From positions 1,516,001 through 1,580,000 of the forward strand of contig NZ_JAUSUL010000001.1 of the NCBI RefSeq assembly GCF_030814015.1: a stretch of DNA of 64,000 nucleotides, in the 5' to 3' direction. Source of the stretch: Amorphus orientalis. GTDB lineage: Bacteria > Pseudomonadota > Alphaproteobacteria > Rhizobiales > Amorphaceae. The position numbers and the translations under genes are program-made. Shown here piece by piece: positions 17,190 to 25,523 of this stretch (positions within the stretch are counted from its first letter, which is position 1; every line of letters begins with the position of its first letter). Below the pieces are notes generated by a model. It worked only from the letters and a program-made list of their open reading frames with translations, had not been told where the DNA came from and did no database searches.

Positions 17190-17981
17190 ATGTCATTTCA
17201 CATGGAGATCTCGATCGTGAACCATCTACAATCTCTTCTTCTTTCAAGCGCCGTGGCTGTCGGCGTGGTGACCGGGCCGTCAGGTGGAGCGTTCGCCGAT
17301 GTGAACAACATCGTCCTCGTCCATGGGGCGAACGTCGACGGCAGCACCTGGCGCGACGTCTATGACCGCCTGACCGCAGAAGACTACAGAGTCACGATCG
17401 TGCAGATGCCGCTAACGTCCACCGAAGACGACATTGCCGCGGTCCAGCGGATTGTCGACGTTCAGAACGGTCCGATGCTGCTGGTCGGGCATTCCTATGG
17501 CGGCGTAGTCATCAGTGAAGTCGGCGTGGATCCGAACGTCAGGGGCCTTGTCTACGTCGCGGCGTTTCAACCCGATGTCGGAGAAAGCGGCGGGGGCCTG
17601 TTGTCTTCTGCTCCGGGCGAGTTCTCGTCCGACATGCTCAAGGTCTTCGAAGATGGCCATTACCTAATCAATGAAGACGGCTTTCTCTCTGTCGTCGGCA
17701 ACGGTCTGTCCGATAAGGACGCCGTCTTCCTGGCAAGGTCGCAGGCAGCCTCCAATTCGTCGATCCTCGAATACCAGACACAGTCGGCGGCGTGGGCCGA
17801 GAAGCCAAGCTGGTCGGTCATCGCGACCCTCGACCGGACGATCACTCCCGATCTCCAGCGCCGGATGGCGGGGCGGGGCGGCTCGACCGTCGTCCACATC
17901 GAGAACGGTCATATGCTGCCACTGACAAATCCCGGCGAAGTGGCTGATGTGGTCCGACAGGCGGCCGATGCGGTCGAATAA
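17190..17981 (+). CDS. Exported alpha/beta hydrolase, paralogue of the 4744-5550 gene
   Basis: A 263-residue protein. The ATG at 17190 follows AGGATGAAG at good spacing, and in-frame starts at 17127 and 17202 are possible. Residues about 10-36 form a hydrophobic signal peptide ending GGAFAD. The catalytic landmarks are IVLVHGANVDGSTW, GHSYGG and the late His in ENGHMLPL. It parallels the hydrolase at 4744-5550 along its whole length (TAEDYRVTIVQMPLTS against ARGYAVSIVQNPLTS). Periplasmic esterase activity is expected; the substrate is unknown. Confidence 0.85.
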   Translation: MSFHMEISIVNHLQSLLLSSAVAVGVVTGPSGGAFADVNNIVLVHGANVDGSTWRDVYDRLTAEDYRVTIVQMPLTSTEDDIAAVQRIVDVQNGPMLLVGHSYGGVVISEVGVDPNVRGLVYVAAFQPDVGESGGGLLSSAPGEFSSDMLKVFEDGHYLINEDGFLSVVGNGLSDKDAVFLARSQAASNSSILEYQTQSAAWAEKPSWSVIATLDRTITPDLQRRMAGRGGSTVVHIENGHMLPLTNPGEVADVVRQAADAVE

Positions 17982-18239
17982 CTGGTACCTGGAGCGTGCA
18001 CCGGAAGACCGGATTGGGCGCATTTTCAGTATCACCGAGGCCGACCGAAGCCCGGAGGGCGAGGGCCCTCGTCGGCAATGCCTTCCGTACGGAGCAGTGC
18101 AGGTTGCGGGATCGCCCTGGAGCGCCCAGGATCACGTCCATCGATCTACCGAAGGTGCGCGCTTTGGAGCATGCCACCGGCCAGATGCTCCGGTTAAGCT
18201 TCCAGACTTGCTATCATTGAGCACGAGATGGAAGGACCC

Positions 18240-18413
18240 ATGGCCGGGAAAGGCATGCTGCGGATCCAAGGCGAAGTCCTGGAGCTAATTGCGCAGCACA
18301 TTCTCATAGACACCAAGGTCGCGGGCGACTTGAGCCACCGCCACGCCCCGCTCCTTATCTAGGCTTACGGCCTCAAGCTTGAACTCTCAGCTCAACTTTC
18401 TTCTCGGAATTCC
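18240..18413 (-). pseudogene. IS3-family OrfA transposase relic
   Basis: The minus strand reads RRKLS, a stop, then EFKLEAVSLDKERGVAVAQV and ARDLGVYENVLRN, a second stop, then LDPQHAFPGH. This aligns with the OrfA HTH protein of IS3 elements (family pattern RRKFSAEFKREAV, ARDLGVHENVLRKWV, DPQQAFPGHG). At least two stop codons interrupt it, and there is no OrfB or terminal repeat nearby, so it is a dead fragment. Confidence 0.75.
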
Positions 18414-18666
18414 AGCCCTACAGTTCTGTAAAACTCCTTTTCTCGGTGTCTACGAAACCGGGTGCAGGCCAGTCTGTCGATAAGTTCGCGAGGATAGGCC
18501 CAAGTGCCTTCGGCCACCCTGCCAACCTTATGGCTCATGTTTGATCAAGAATTTTCGCGTCATTCGGACAGATGGCAAAACGTCTAACAAATCGTCCAAC
18601 ATTGTTTGGTTGGTTTGAGAAAAATATTTATTATAATCAAATTCATAATAGGGTTTCTGTGAGTTA

Positions 18667-18689
18667 TTCGAATCCCTCCGTCTCCGCCA
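18667..18689 (+). other. Isolated 3' end of a tRNA-Ser gene, probable island attachment site
   Basis: The 23 bases decompose into T-loop TTCGAAT, T-stem 3' strand CCCTC, acceptor 3' strand CGTCTCC, discriminator G and CCA, all as in serine tRNAs with a GGAGACG 5' acceptor strand. The bases just before it cannot form the other T-stem strand, and no tRNA body lies upstream. Site-specific integrases that target tRNA genes leave exactly such a 3' duplicate at the far end of the island. In that model the island lies to the left (up to 18666), and the original chromosome continues to the right. Confidence 0.65.
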
Positions 18690-19478
18690 TCATTTCGCTC
18701 ACGGCAGTTTCGCTTCGCTCAACGCCTCCGCGGCGGCGGCCTGACCGGCCGGCGGGAGGTCGCCCGCTCGGCTCTGAGTTCGAACTTAAGGCGGATGGGT
18801 CCGCCAGATTTCTCTTCTAGATCATTGTTTTTAAATACATTTTGTCGCTGCTGACTGGCGCGTACCCCACAAGCCAACCCACAATTTGGTTTTGCCGTGG
18901 AGCGCTTTCCCGGGCTTGGATCGTGCAAGCCTCGGCGCAGAGCGTGAAACCGGCAATCTTTCGTTTCGAATTTTCACGAGTCTTTCGCAGGCTGATCCTA
19001 GCAGATTTGGGAAAGGTGCCCGCGATGCATACCAATGAATCGCCTCGCGCGGGCGAACGCGCCGTCGGCTGGCGAGAGGCCGATGTTGTGGCTTGGCCCA
19101 ACATGCGGCCGCAGGCACGGTGACGTTCCGCAAGCGGCTTGGCGCAGGATTGTCGGTGTCGCCGCATTTCGTGTTTCCGGCGACTTGCTCTTGAGCTCGG
19201 TATCAAAGCCGAAGCTCGATAACGCTTCCGCCCCAATGTGGGACTTCTGAGAAAGTTTCTCCTCCCGACAAAGGCAAAGCAAAGTCGCTTGGGGGGCCAG
19301 ACTGTCCAACGACTGAAGCTCAAAGTGCTTTCAGTGTCGAATTCCGGGCCGACAAACTTGCCCAAGATAGCATTCGCGTCGAACAGGCAGATGTCGAAGT
19401 GGGTTCTTGGGCTAGCACACAATCCTGACCCTCCCTGATTGCAGGTTCGGCCCCGCCCCGCTTACTCTTGCTCGAACG

Positions 19479-22400
19479 ATGGCGGGTCCGGGCAGGGGGG
19501 CGGGTTTGAAACGGGTCATCACGCCCGAGGACGGCTGGAGCGCGATCGTCAACGCCCTTGCCGAGGCACAAGCCGGCGATCTGGTCCGTCTGACCGCGGG
19601 GCGTTTCGAAGGCGCGGAGACGTTGTCGATCCCCGCCGGCGTCTCTCTCGTCGGGGCCGGCAACGGCGGAGACGGGGACGACCCGGACGGGCCGACGACG
19701 CTCCTGCGCTTTGTCGCCGATGCGCCGGCCATCGAACTGCGCGAGGCGCACGGCGCCCGCCTGTCATCGCTCCGGGTGGTGATGGCGCCGGAGGCTGTCG
19801 CGTGGCGCGCGCTGCCCGAAGCCACGCCGGTCAACATGTCGCTTCCGGTAGACGAACGGCCGCTCATGGAATGGGGGGCCGTCTTCGCGGACCGGGCGGA
19901 AGGGCTCGACCTGTCGGAACTCTCGATCTCAGCGGCAAACCCTTATAGCGGTCTCAAAGGCATCGTTTTCCGTATCTGTGACGGATCTGCCCTTACCGAT
20001 TCCCATGTCTGGGGCTTCGGCGGATCCGGCATCAGCGCGATCTCGTCGCTCGATCAGCGGATCAAGCAGGTCTCGTCGCGGGGCAATTTGCATGGAATAG
20101 CGGTCATCCGCTCGGAGGCCGCGTTGGACCGCGCGAGCCGGGTCCGAATTGTGGGTGCCCGCAGCCACGGTAATGCAACAGCTGGAATCGTACTCTTTTC
20201 CAGTGAGGCAGAGGCGATCGAGAACTGCGAAGCCTGGGGCAATGGTGCCAGCGGCATCATGCTTCAGCGCGATCCGAATGCCCCCCAGGAAGCCTCGCGG
20301 GCGCGGATCGTGGGCTGCCGCAGCCACGGGAATACAAACGCCGGCATCGTCTTATCGTCCTCTGAATCAGAGGCGATCGAGGACTGCGAAGCCAGGGGCA
20401 ATGGTGCCAGCGGCATCATGCTTCAGCGCGATCCGAAAGCGCCCCAGGAAGCCTCGCGAGCACGAATCGTGGGCTGCCGCAGCCACGGGAATACAGACGC
20501 CGGCATCGTACTCTTTTCCAGCGAGGCGGAAGCAATTGAGGATTCCGAAGCCAAGGGCAATGGTACCAGCGGCATCATGCTTCAGCGCGATTCGAAAGCG
20601 ACCCAGGAAGCCTCGCGGGCGCGGATCATGGGCTGCCGCAGCCACGGGAATACGCAGGCCGGCATCTTACTCTTTTCCAGTGAGGCAGAGGTGATCGAGT
20701 CCTGCGATTGCTGGGGCAACGGTACCAGCGGCATCATGCTTCAGCGCGATTCGAAAGCGATCCAGGAAGCGTCGCGGGCGCGGATCGTGGGCTGCCGCAG
20801 CCACGGGAACATACACACCGGCATCGTGTTGGCGTCTTCTGAATCAGAGGCGATCGAGGACTGCGAAGCCTGGGGCAACGGCACCAGCGGCATCATGCTT
20901 CAGCGCGATCCGAAAGCGGTCCAGGAACCGTCGCGGGCGCGGATCGTGGGCTGCCGCAGCCACGGGAATACGCAGGCCGGTATTGTCTTATCGTCCTCTG
21001 AATCAGAGGCGATCGAGGACTGCGAAGCCTGGGGCAACGGTACCAGCGGCATTGTGCTTCAGCGCGCTTCGCAAGCGACCCAGGAAGCCTCGCGGGCGCG
21101 AATCGTGGGCTGCCGCAGCCACGGGAATAGGCAGGCCGGCATCTTACTCTTTTCCAGCGAGGCGGAAGCGATCGAAGATTGCGCCTGCTGGAACAACGGT
21201 TCGAACGGCATCAGCCTCCGCGACCCAAAGGCAGCCGACCGACCACCGCTCGTGCGGATCGCCGATACGCTTTGCTTTGACAACATCAAGGCCGGATTTG
21301 ACCTCCTGGCCGGTAACATACTCGGGCTTTCCGGCAACCGGGCATTCGAGAACGGAAGCGCGTCGCTGGTCCCCGACCCGTTGCAGATCCCGACCGACGG
21401 CAGCCTGCGGGTTCCGGCCTCCCGGATCGATGCGCGGCAGATCTCGACGGATCCCATTCCCGGCGTTCGAGACCGGGTCCGCGACCGTTCGGTCGGCGGG
21501 GCGCTCGCCCGCGAACTCGAGGCCCAGGGCGTCACCAAGGCCGACGAGATGGCTCGGCTCGTTGCCGGGTGTGGTTGCGTCGAATGTCTCGCGGCGGCCT
21601 GGAGCGGCGCCACGGTGGGCGCGCCTATCTCGCAACGGCGCAGACGCGGCGAAGGGGCCGATATCGGGGCGGCCGGTGCCGTGTTTCCGGGTTCGTTGCC
21701 ATTGGACATCGAGACGCCAGCGGCCGGCAAGCAAGCCTTTGACGCTGCCGATCCTGTCGTGCCCCGGGAGCCGCGTGCGTACCGGCTCGCCCTTTCCGCG
21801 GGCGGCCGCCGGCTCGATCCGACACCGCTCCCGTTCGACGAGAGTGTTTCCGATGGGGTGGACGCGCTGGAGGCACGGATTTTCCACCATGTCCGCGCTT
21901 GCCTTGATGCAGGCACCAAACGCGTCGTCACGATCGGCGTGGTCGGGTTGAACGCATCGGCATTGAAAACGCTGCTTGGCCGACTGCGAGGGGTCGATGA
22001 GGCGCGTGGCCGGGAGGACGCCATGCAGATCGGCCTCCCGCCGGCGCACCGGCGCATGATCAGCCGCCTGGCTCAGACCGGGCGGTCCTTCTGCCGGGTG
22101 CTTCAGGCCGACTGCGACGCGCGGACGGTGTTCGCGCTGCGGGAAGGTACTGCGCCGCTGCCGCTGTTCGAGGCCGAACTGGCGGCCAGCGAGCGACGAC
22201 CGCGGATGGTGGTCTTCTTCGAGCCTGCCCATCTAGTCAGGCAGGCCGGACTCGCGCTCCTCTTCGGCGCGGCTCTTACCTTTCTCTTCTGGGCCAAGAA
22301 CCCTGAACTGGTGCCCGTTTCCCTGGACTGGCTTCCCGGAAGTCTCCGTGACGGGATCGCCGCAGCGAGCGCGGTCCTGGTGCGGGGAGAAGTGCTGACG

Positions 22401-24245
22401 CTCTCGGTGATCGCGATCGCGTGGCTCGCGTTCGCGGTCCGCACCTTCGACCGCCGTCTGCCGAAGCGGCTTCGGATCGGGGTACCGTCATGGCTGCGGC
22501 GTCTCGTGACCCTCTACGGAGCCGGCGGGTTATTCGGAGCTGATGCGGTTTCATCGGCCGAAGTCATCGACGACTTAGGACCGTGGCGCCGGTGGCTGAA
22601 GCGCAGACTGTTCGGCGGTTTGACGCGGCCGGTCGCCGGTATCGTCGTCCTGAACGGGGCCGATGCCTGGTCGAACGATGACAAGGCGCGCCTGAAAGCC
22701 CTGACGGAGCTGCCCGACGACGACCAGTGTCTGATCGTGATCCACCGCCTGACCAGCCTCTCGACCCTGGCGTCGGGCATGCTGTCGCCCTTCGCCCAGG
22801 GTGATGGTGACGCTCGCTGCATCGTCGGGTGCGATGCGATCGAACTCATTCTGGCCGGAGAGGCCGGGCCGACCGAGGCCGGCGAGGCGGACATCACCGG
22901 CTCGTCGTCGGTCGGGCCCTTGCTTGGCTTGGGTGACGACGCAGATGCTCTGACCGATCTTTCGGCCGATCTTCGCGACGGACGGTGGACCGAGCAGGAT
23001 CTGATCCCGACGCTCGTCATCGGGTCGGCGCCATCGGGAAGCTTCGTGCTCGAATACGACCGCCAGAACGAGGAGCCGCCACTGGGCGAGGTCGCCGCGC
23101 CCTACGCCGCCTTCATGTCCGACACCGGCCGGCCGCTCTCCGGGTTGTTCCGGGAGCAGACCAGGCTGGATGCCGCGTGGAACCGGGCGGCGGCGGCCGT
23201 GTCGGTGCTGAGCCTGGAGATCGGTGGCCGGCGCCCGAGGCGCTTGCTGATCGGAAGGGCCGGGTACCGGGCGCAGATGATCGCTGCGTTGCGGCCGGCC
23301 TTGGCGTCAGCTGGACAGCCGCATGAGGGCAGCGACCCGGAGTGGCGCGCCTATGTGCGGCTCCTGACGGCGTGCGGGGAGCTCTATCATCTGCGCCAGA
23401 CCGCCGCAGCGCTGGCGCCGCTAGGGGAGGTGGCACCCTTAAGCCGGGCCGTTCGTCATCTGCGAGCGGCCGTCGAGCTGCGGGGCTCGCGGGACGGCTG
23501 GCAGCCGGAGGGCCACCGCCGGGAGATGCTTTGGGCCGCGTGGCGCGAGACCGCCGAGGCGGTCGCCCGGCTGGACTCCGACGATCCGTTGGCGGTCGAA
23601 CTCGACGGGCTTGTGCTGCATGCCTTCGCGTCTGCGGAAGGAGAGGGCGTCGATCTCGGCGTACGGGATCCGCTGGCGGGCGAGGGGCCCTTTGCCCGCG
23701 CCGTGGCGGTTTTTCTCGACCGGTTGAGCGGTCTCGACCCGTCCTATGCCGCCTTGCTGGCCGAGACCAAGATCCGTTCCGAATGGGCTTTCCTGCCGGA
23801 TTGGGTGGTCGAGCGTGTGCGCGCCGCAGTCAAGGAGAGGACGAGTTTCAATCCGAGGCTCGGAGAGCTTCTTGCGGCGCAGCCGGATTTTGAGAGCTTC
23901 GCCGATATCGTCGAACGGCACAGCGGCGACATGCCCCGGGTTGCCGCGACAGCGTACCTCCTGGCGGCCCGGCTTCTTGGGGAGGGCGTTGACCAGGCTC
24001 TCGCCTTCGCGCGGATGCTTCATCGGCACGCGCGGGCGGGCGTCGCGATCGATGTGGAGACCCGGCTGGATCCGCCGCGCGCGAAGGACAGTTGGATCCT
24101 CGATCATCTGCTTGACGAACGAACTGCGGCTCTGTTCACGACGCAGCGGCTCGACATCGCCCGCGATCGTCCGCGCGGGCTTTATCTGGGTACCTTTGAT
24201 CCCATCAATCGATCGACGGAGCGCCTGGTCGAGATCGAAGTCTGA
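19479..24245 (+). CDS. Large protein with beta-helix repeats, two membrane segments and an unrecognised C-terminal region
   Basis: A 1588-residue protein. Residues about 13-640 look like a right-handed parallel beta-helix (NosD/pectate-lyase type), including seven 53-residue near-identical repeats at residues 220-590. A CxCxxC motif (C698, C700, C703) follows. Two membrane segments are visible at about 923-941 and 972-989, so with no N-terminal signal peptide the helix and C-terminal part should both face the cytosol. The part after the second segment contains AGIVVLNGADAW followed by a LIVIHR strand, which resembles the Walker B/sensor region of an NTPase but has no P-loop; this is a weak likeness. 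The ATG at 19479 lacks a ribosome site, and a TTG at 19506 is possible. It precedes the ATPase and TPR genes on the same strand. The function is unknown. Confidence 0.75.
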   Translation: MAGPGRGAGLKRVITPEDGWSAIVNALAEAQAGDLVRLTAGRFEGAETLSIPAGVSLVGAGNGGDGDDPDGPTTLLRFVADAPAIELREAHGARLSSLRVVMAPEAVAWRALPEATPVNMSLPVDERPLMEWGAVFADRAEGLDLSELSISAANPYSGLKGIVFRICDGSALTDSHVWGFGGSGISAISSLDQRIKQVSSRGNLHGIAVIRSEAALDRASRVRIVGARSHGNATAGIVLFSSEAEAIENCEAWGNGASGIMLQRDPNAPQEASRARIVGCRSHGNTNAGIVLSSSESEAIEDCEARGNGASGIMLQRDPKAPQEASRARIVGCRSHGNTDAGIVLFSSEAEAIEDSEAKGNGTSGIMLQRDSKATQEASRARIMGCRSHGNTQAGILLFSSEAEVIESCDCWGNGTSGIMLQRDSKAIQEASRARIVGCRSHGNIHTGIVLASSESEAIEDCEAWGNGTSGIMLQRDPKAVQEPSRARIVGCRSHGNTQAGIVLSSSESEAIEDCEAWGNGTSGIVLQRASQATQEASRARIVGCRSHGNRQAGILLFSSEAEAIEDCACWNNGSNGISLRDPKAADRPPLVRIADTLCFDNIKAGFDLLAGNILGLSGNRAFENGSASLVPDPLQIPTDGSLRVPASRIDARQISTDPIPGVRDRVRDRSVGGALARELEAQGVTKADEMARLVAGCGCVECLAAAWSGATVGAPISQRRRRGEGADIGAAGAVFPGSLPLDIETPAAGKQAFDAADPVVPREPRAYRLALSAGGRRLDPTPLPFDESVSDGVDALEARIFHHVRACLDAGTKRVVTIGVVGLNASALKTLLGRLRGVDEARGREDAMQIGLPPAHRRMISRLAQTGRSFCRVLQADCDARTVFALREGTAPLPLFEAELAASERRPRMVVFFEPAHLVRQAGLALLFGAALTFLFWAKNPELVPVSLDWLPGSLRDGIAAASAVLVRGEVLTLSVIAIAWLAFAVRTFDRRLPKRLRIGVPSWLRRLVTLYGAGGLFGADAVSSAEVIDDLGPWRRWLKRRLFGGLTRPVAGIVVLNGADAWSNDDKARLKALTELPDDDQCLIVIHRLTSLSTLASGMLSPFAQGDGDARCIVGCDAIELILAGEAGPTEAGEADITGSSSVGPLLGLGDDADALTDLSADLRDGRWTEQDLIPTLVIGSAPSGSFVLEYDRQNEEPPLGEVAAPYAAFMSDTGRPLSGLFREQTRLDAAWNRAAAAVSVLSLEIGGRRPRRLLIGRAGYRAQMIAALRPALASAGQPHEGSDPEWRAYVRLLTACGELYHLRQTAAALAPLGEVAPLSRAVRHLRAAVELRGSRDGWQPEGHRREMLWAAWRETAEAVARLDSDDPLAVELDGLVLHAFASAEGEGVDLGVRDPLAGEGPFARAVAVFLDRLSGLDPSYAALLAETKIRSEWAFLPDWVVERVRAAVKERTSFNPRLGELLAAQPDFESFADIVERHSGDMPRVAATAYLLAARLLGEGVDQALAFARMLHRHARAGVAIDVETRLDPPRAKDSWILDHLLDERTAALFTTQRLDIARDRPRGLYLGTFDPINRSTERLVEIEV
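20136..21248 (+). repeat. Seven tandem 159-bp in-frame repeats
   Basis: Seven units of exactly 159 bp (53 codons) lie inside the beta-helix gene. The consensus core is RARIVGCRSHGNTxAGIVL, then SSEAEAIEDCEAWGNGTSGI, then MLQRD. Units 2-6 are closest to each other. Units 1 and 7 are more diverged, as expected when an array grows from its middle by unequal crossing-over. No unit breaks the frame. The variable positions cluster at one or two places per turn (for example Thr-Asn, Thr-Asp, Thr-Gln, Ile-His before the Gly-Ile strand). Confidence 0.95.
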
Positions 24246-24259
24246 GCTCGTCTCAGACT
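24239..24259. terminator. Hairpin overlapping the stop of the beta-helix gene
   Basis: AGTCTGAG (24239-24246) and CTCAGACT (24252-24259) are perfect complements around a 5-base loop, and the TGA stop lies in the first arm. No T-run follows, so it may be a weak or Rho-aided terminator, or it may stabilise the mRNA end between this gene and the ATPase gene. Confidence 0.35.
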
Positions 24260-24307
24260 ATCCGCTGATCGACCCGCATGGTGTGCCTCTCCCCATCTGC
24301 CTCTGGT

Positions 24308-24313
24308 TATAAT
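24308..24313 (+). promoter_or_regulatory. Consensus -10 element before the ATPase gene
   Basis: A perfect TATAAT stands 45 bases before the ATPase start, in a region otherwise GC-rich, followed by a short dyad CAGAC-AA-GTCTG. No good -35 box is seen 16-18 bases upstream, so an activator would be needed. With the hairpin after the previous gene, it suggests the ATPase-TPR pair can be transcribed separately. Confidence 0.3.
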
Positions 24314-24357
24314 CTCCCAGACAAGTCTGTTTGGTGCGACGACACAGCGGGGTGGGG

Positions 24358-25523
24358 ATGTCGGCGGATCTCAAGTTTTCGGGTGAGAACCGGAAAGCCA
24401 GTCTGCAGCAGCTGGTCCGTGCCTTCGAGGACGTGAAGAGCGAGGCGGAAGGCGTCCGAGCGAACGGCGTACCGAAGGCGCCGATCCATCGGGTGGCGCT
24501 GATCCATGGCGAGCGCGGGCGCGGCAAGACGCGGCTCGCCATCGAGCTCTATCGGCAACTGCGGAAGCAGGAGGATCCGGCCGGCTACTGGCCCGAGTTC
24601 GTTCCGAAGGACGAGAACCAGGACCAGGCCTCGCTCACGCCGAGGGCGGAGGACTGCGACTACGAACCGGTCCTCCCTTTCCTGTGGTGGGGCATCCAGG
24701 CTCAGGCCGGATACAACCCCGGCAACGCGCTCTTCGCCACTCTCGACAAGCTGAAGCCGCACCTGGTCACGATGCGGATCGCGCACCGACGGAGCCAGGA
24801 CGGACGATCCACGGCGGCCGAGCTTGCAGACGTCGCCACGGAACTCGGAATGTCCGTCGCTGAGTTGGGCCTGGATGTCGCCGGCGAAGTGATCGGTGCC
24901 GGTTCGCTCAAGCGCATCGCCGAAGGCATGTGGCGGATCGGCAAGATCGGCCAGGAGCGATTGCGCGAGAATGCGGACCCCGCCGGCGAGGGCGACCGGC
25001 ACGCGGCGAGCGTCTCCGAAGAGGTGCTCGCCGACCTGGACCGGCTTTTGAACCCGAAGAGCCCACAGTTCGCGCACCGTCCGGCCGTGATCCTGATCGA
25101 TGATGCCCAGTTCGCCGACCAGGATCGGCCGCTTGCGGTCTTCGTCGAGCGGTTGATCGTGCGGAGCGCGCGGGGCCGCTGGCCGCTTCTTATCTTGATG
25201 ACCCATTGGAGCCGAAACCTCGACGACACCGAGACGGCCGCGGGCGAGCCCGTACCGCGCAGCCTTGTCGCTCAGGTGCTCGACCGGGTGCGTCAGACGC
25301 CCGAGCCCGGCCCCGTCTGGTGGAGGCTCCCGACGCCTTCGAAGGGCTGCGGCCGGAGGACCTCGCCTTTGCGCTCAGCGTCGCCACCGAGCGGATGATC
25401 GCGCTGGATGACTCCCGTGCCGGCCCGGCGCTGGCGCGGCTCGTGTCGATTGAGAATGCCCGCGGCAACTACGAAGGCGCCTATGACGCGGCGAACCGCT
25501 TCATCGAGGGGTTCCGGCCATGA
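24358..25523 (+). CDS. P-loop ATPase, frame broken near its 3' end
   Basis: The ATG at 24358 follows GGGTGGGG. Walker A is GERGRGKT at residues 51-58 and Walker B is AVILIDDAQ near 243-251, so it is a P-loop NTPase of the AAA/STAND kind. Read without correction, the frame ends at 25398 with an unnatural Arg/Ser/Pro tail. From about 25315 another frame continues sensibly (VEAPDAFEGLRPEDLAFALS) to a TGA at 25521-25523, which overlaps the ATG of the TPR gene by ATGA. The break lies in a C-rich run (25306-25314), where one missing base would explain it. It may be a sequencing error, a slippage site or a real mutation. The likely role is a switch ATPase acting with the TPR protein. Confidence 0.7.

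Larger units (their letters stand above)
17982..19478. other. 1.5-kb gene-poor junction region
   Basis: No intact gene was found here. It contains an IS3-type transposase relic (18240-18413), an AT-rich stretch at about 18580-18660 unlike the GC-rich surroundings, the tRNA-Ser 3' fragment (18667-18689), and about 790 bases before the beta-helix gene without a recognisable frame. The change in base composition at the tRNA fragment supports a junction between two DNA histories. Confidence 0.6.

Noticed and set aside
18640-18700. A complete tRNA-Ser gene
   Set aside because: Only the T-loop-to-CCA portion is present. No anticodon or D arm and no complementary acceptor strand occur in the preceding 100 bases.
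18817-19422. A 201-codon minus-strand frame before the beta-helix gene
   Set aside because: The composition is irregular, no start with a ribosome site exists, and no motif of any family was recognised.
20136-21248. Direct repeats that could be taken for a CRISPR array
   Set aside because: The units are 159 bp, in frame, without short repeat/spacer structure, and encode a regular beta-helix turn pattern.
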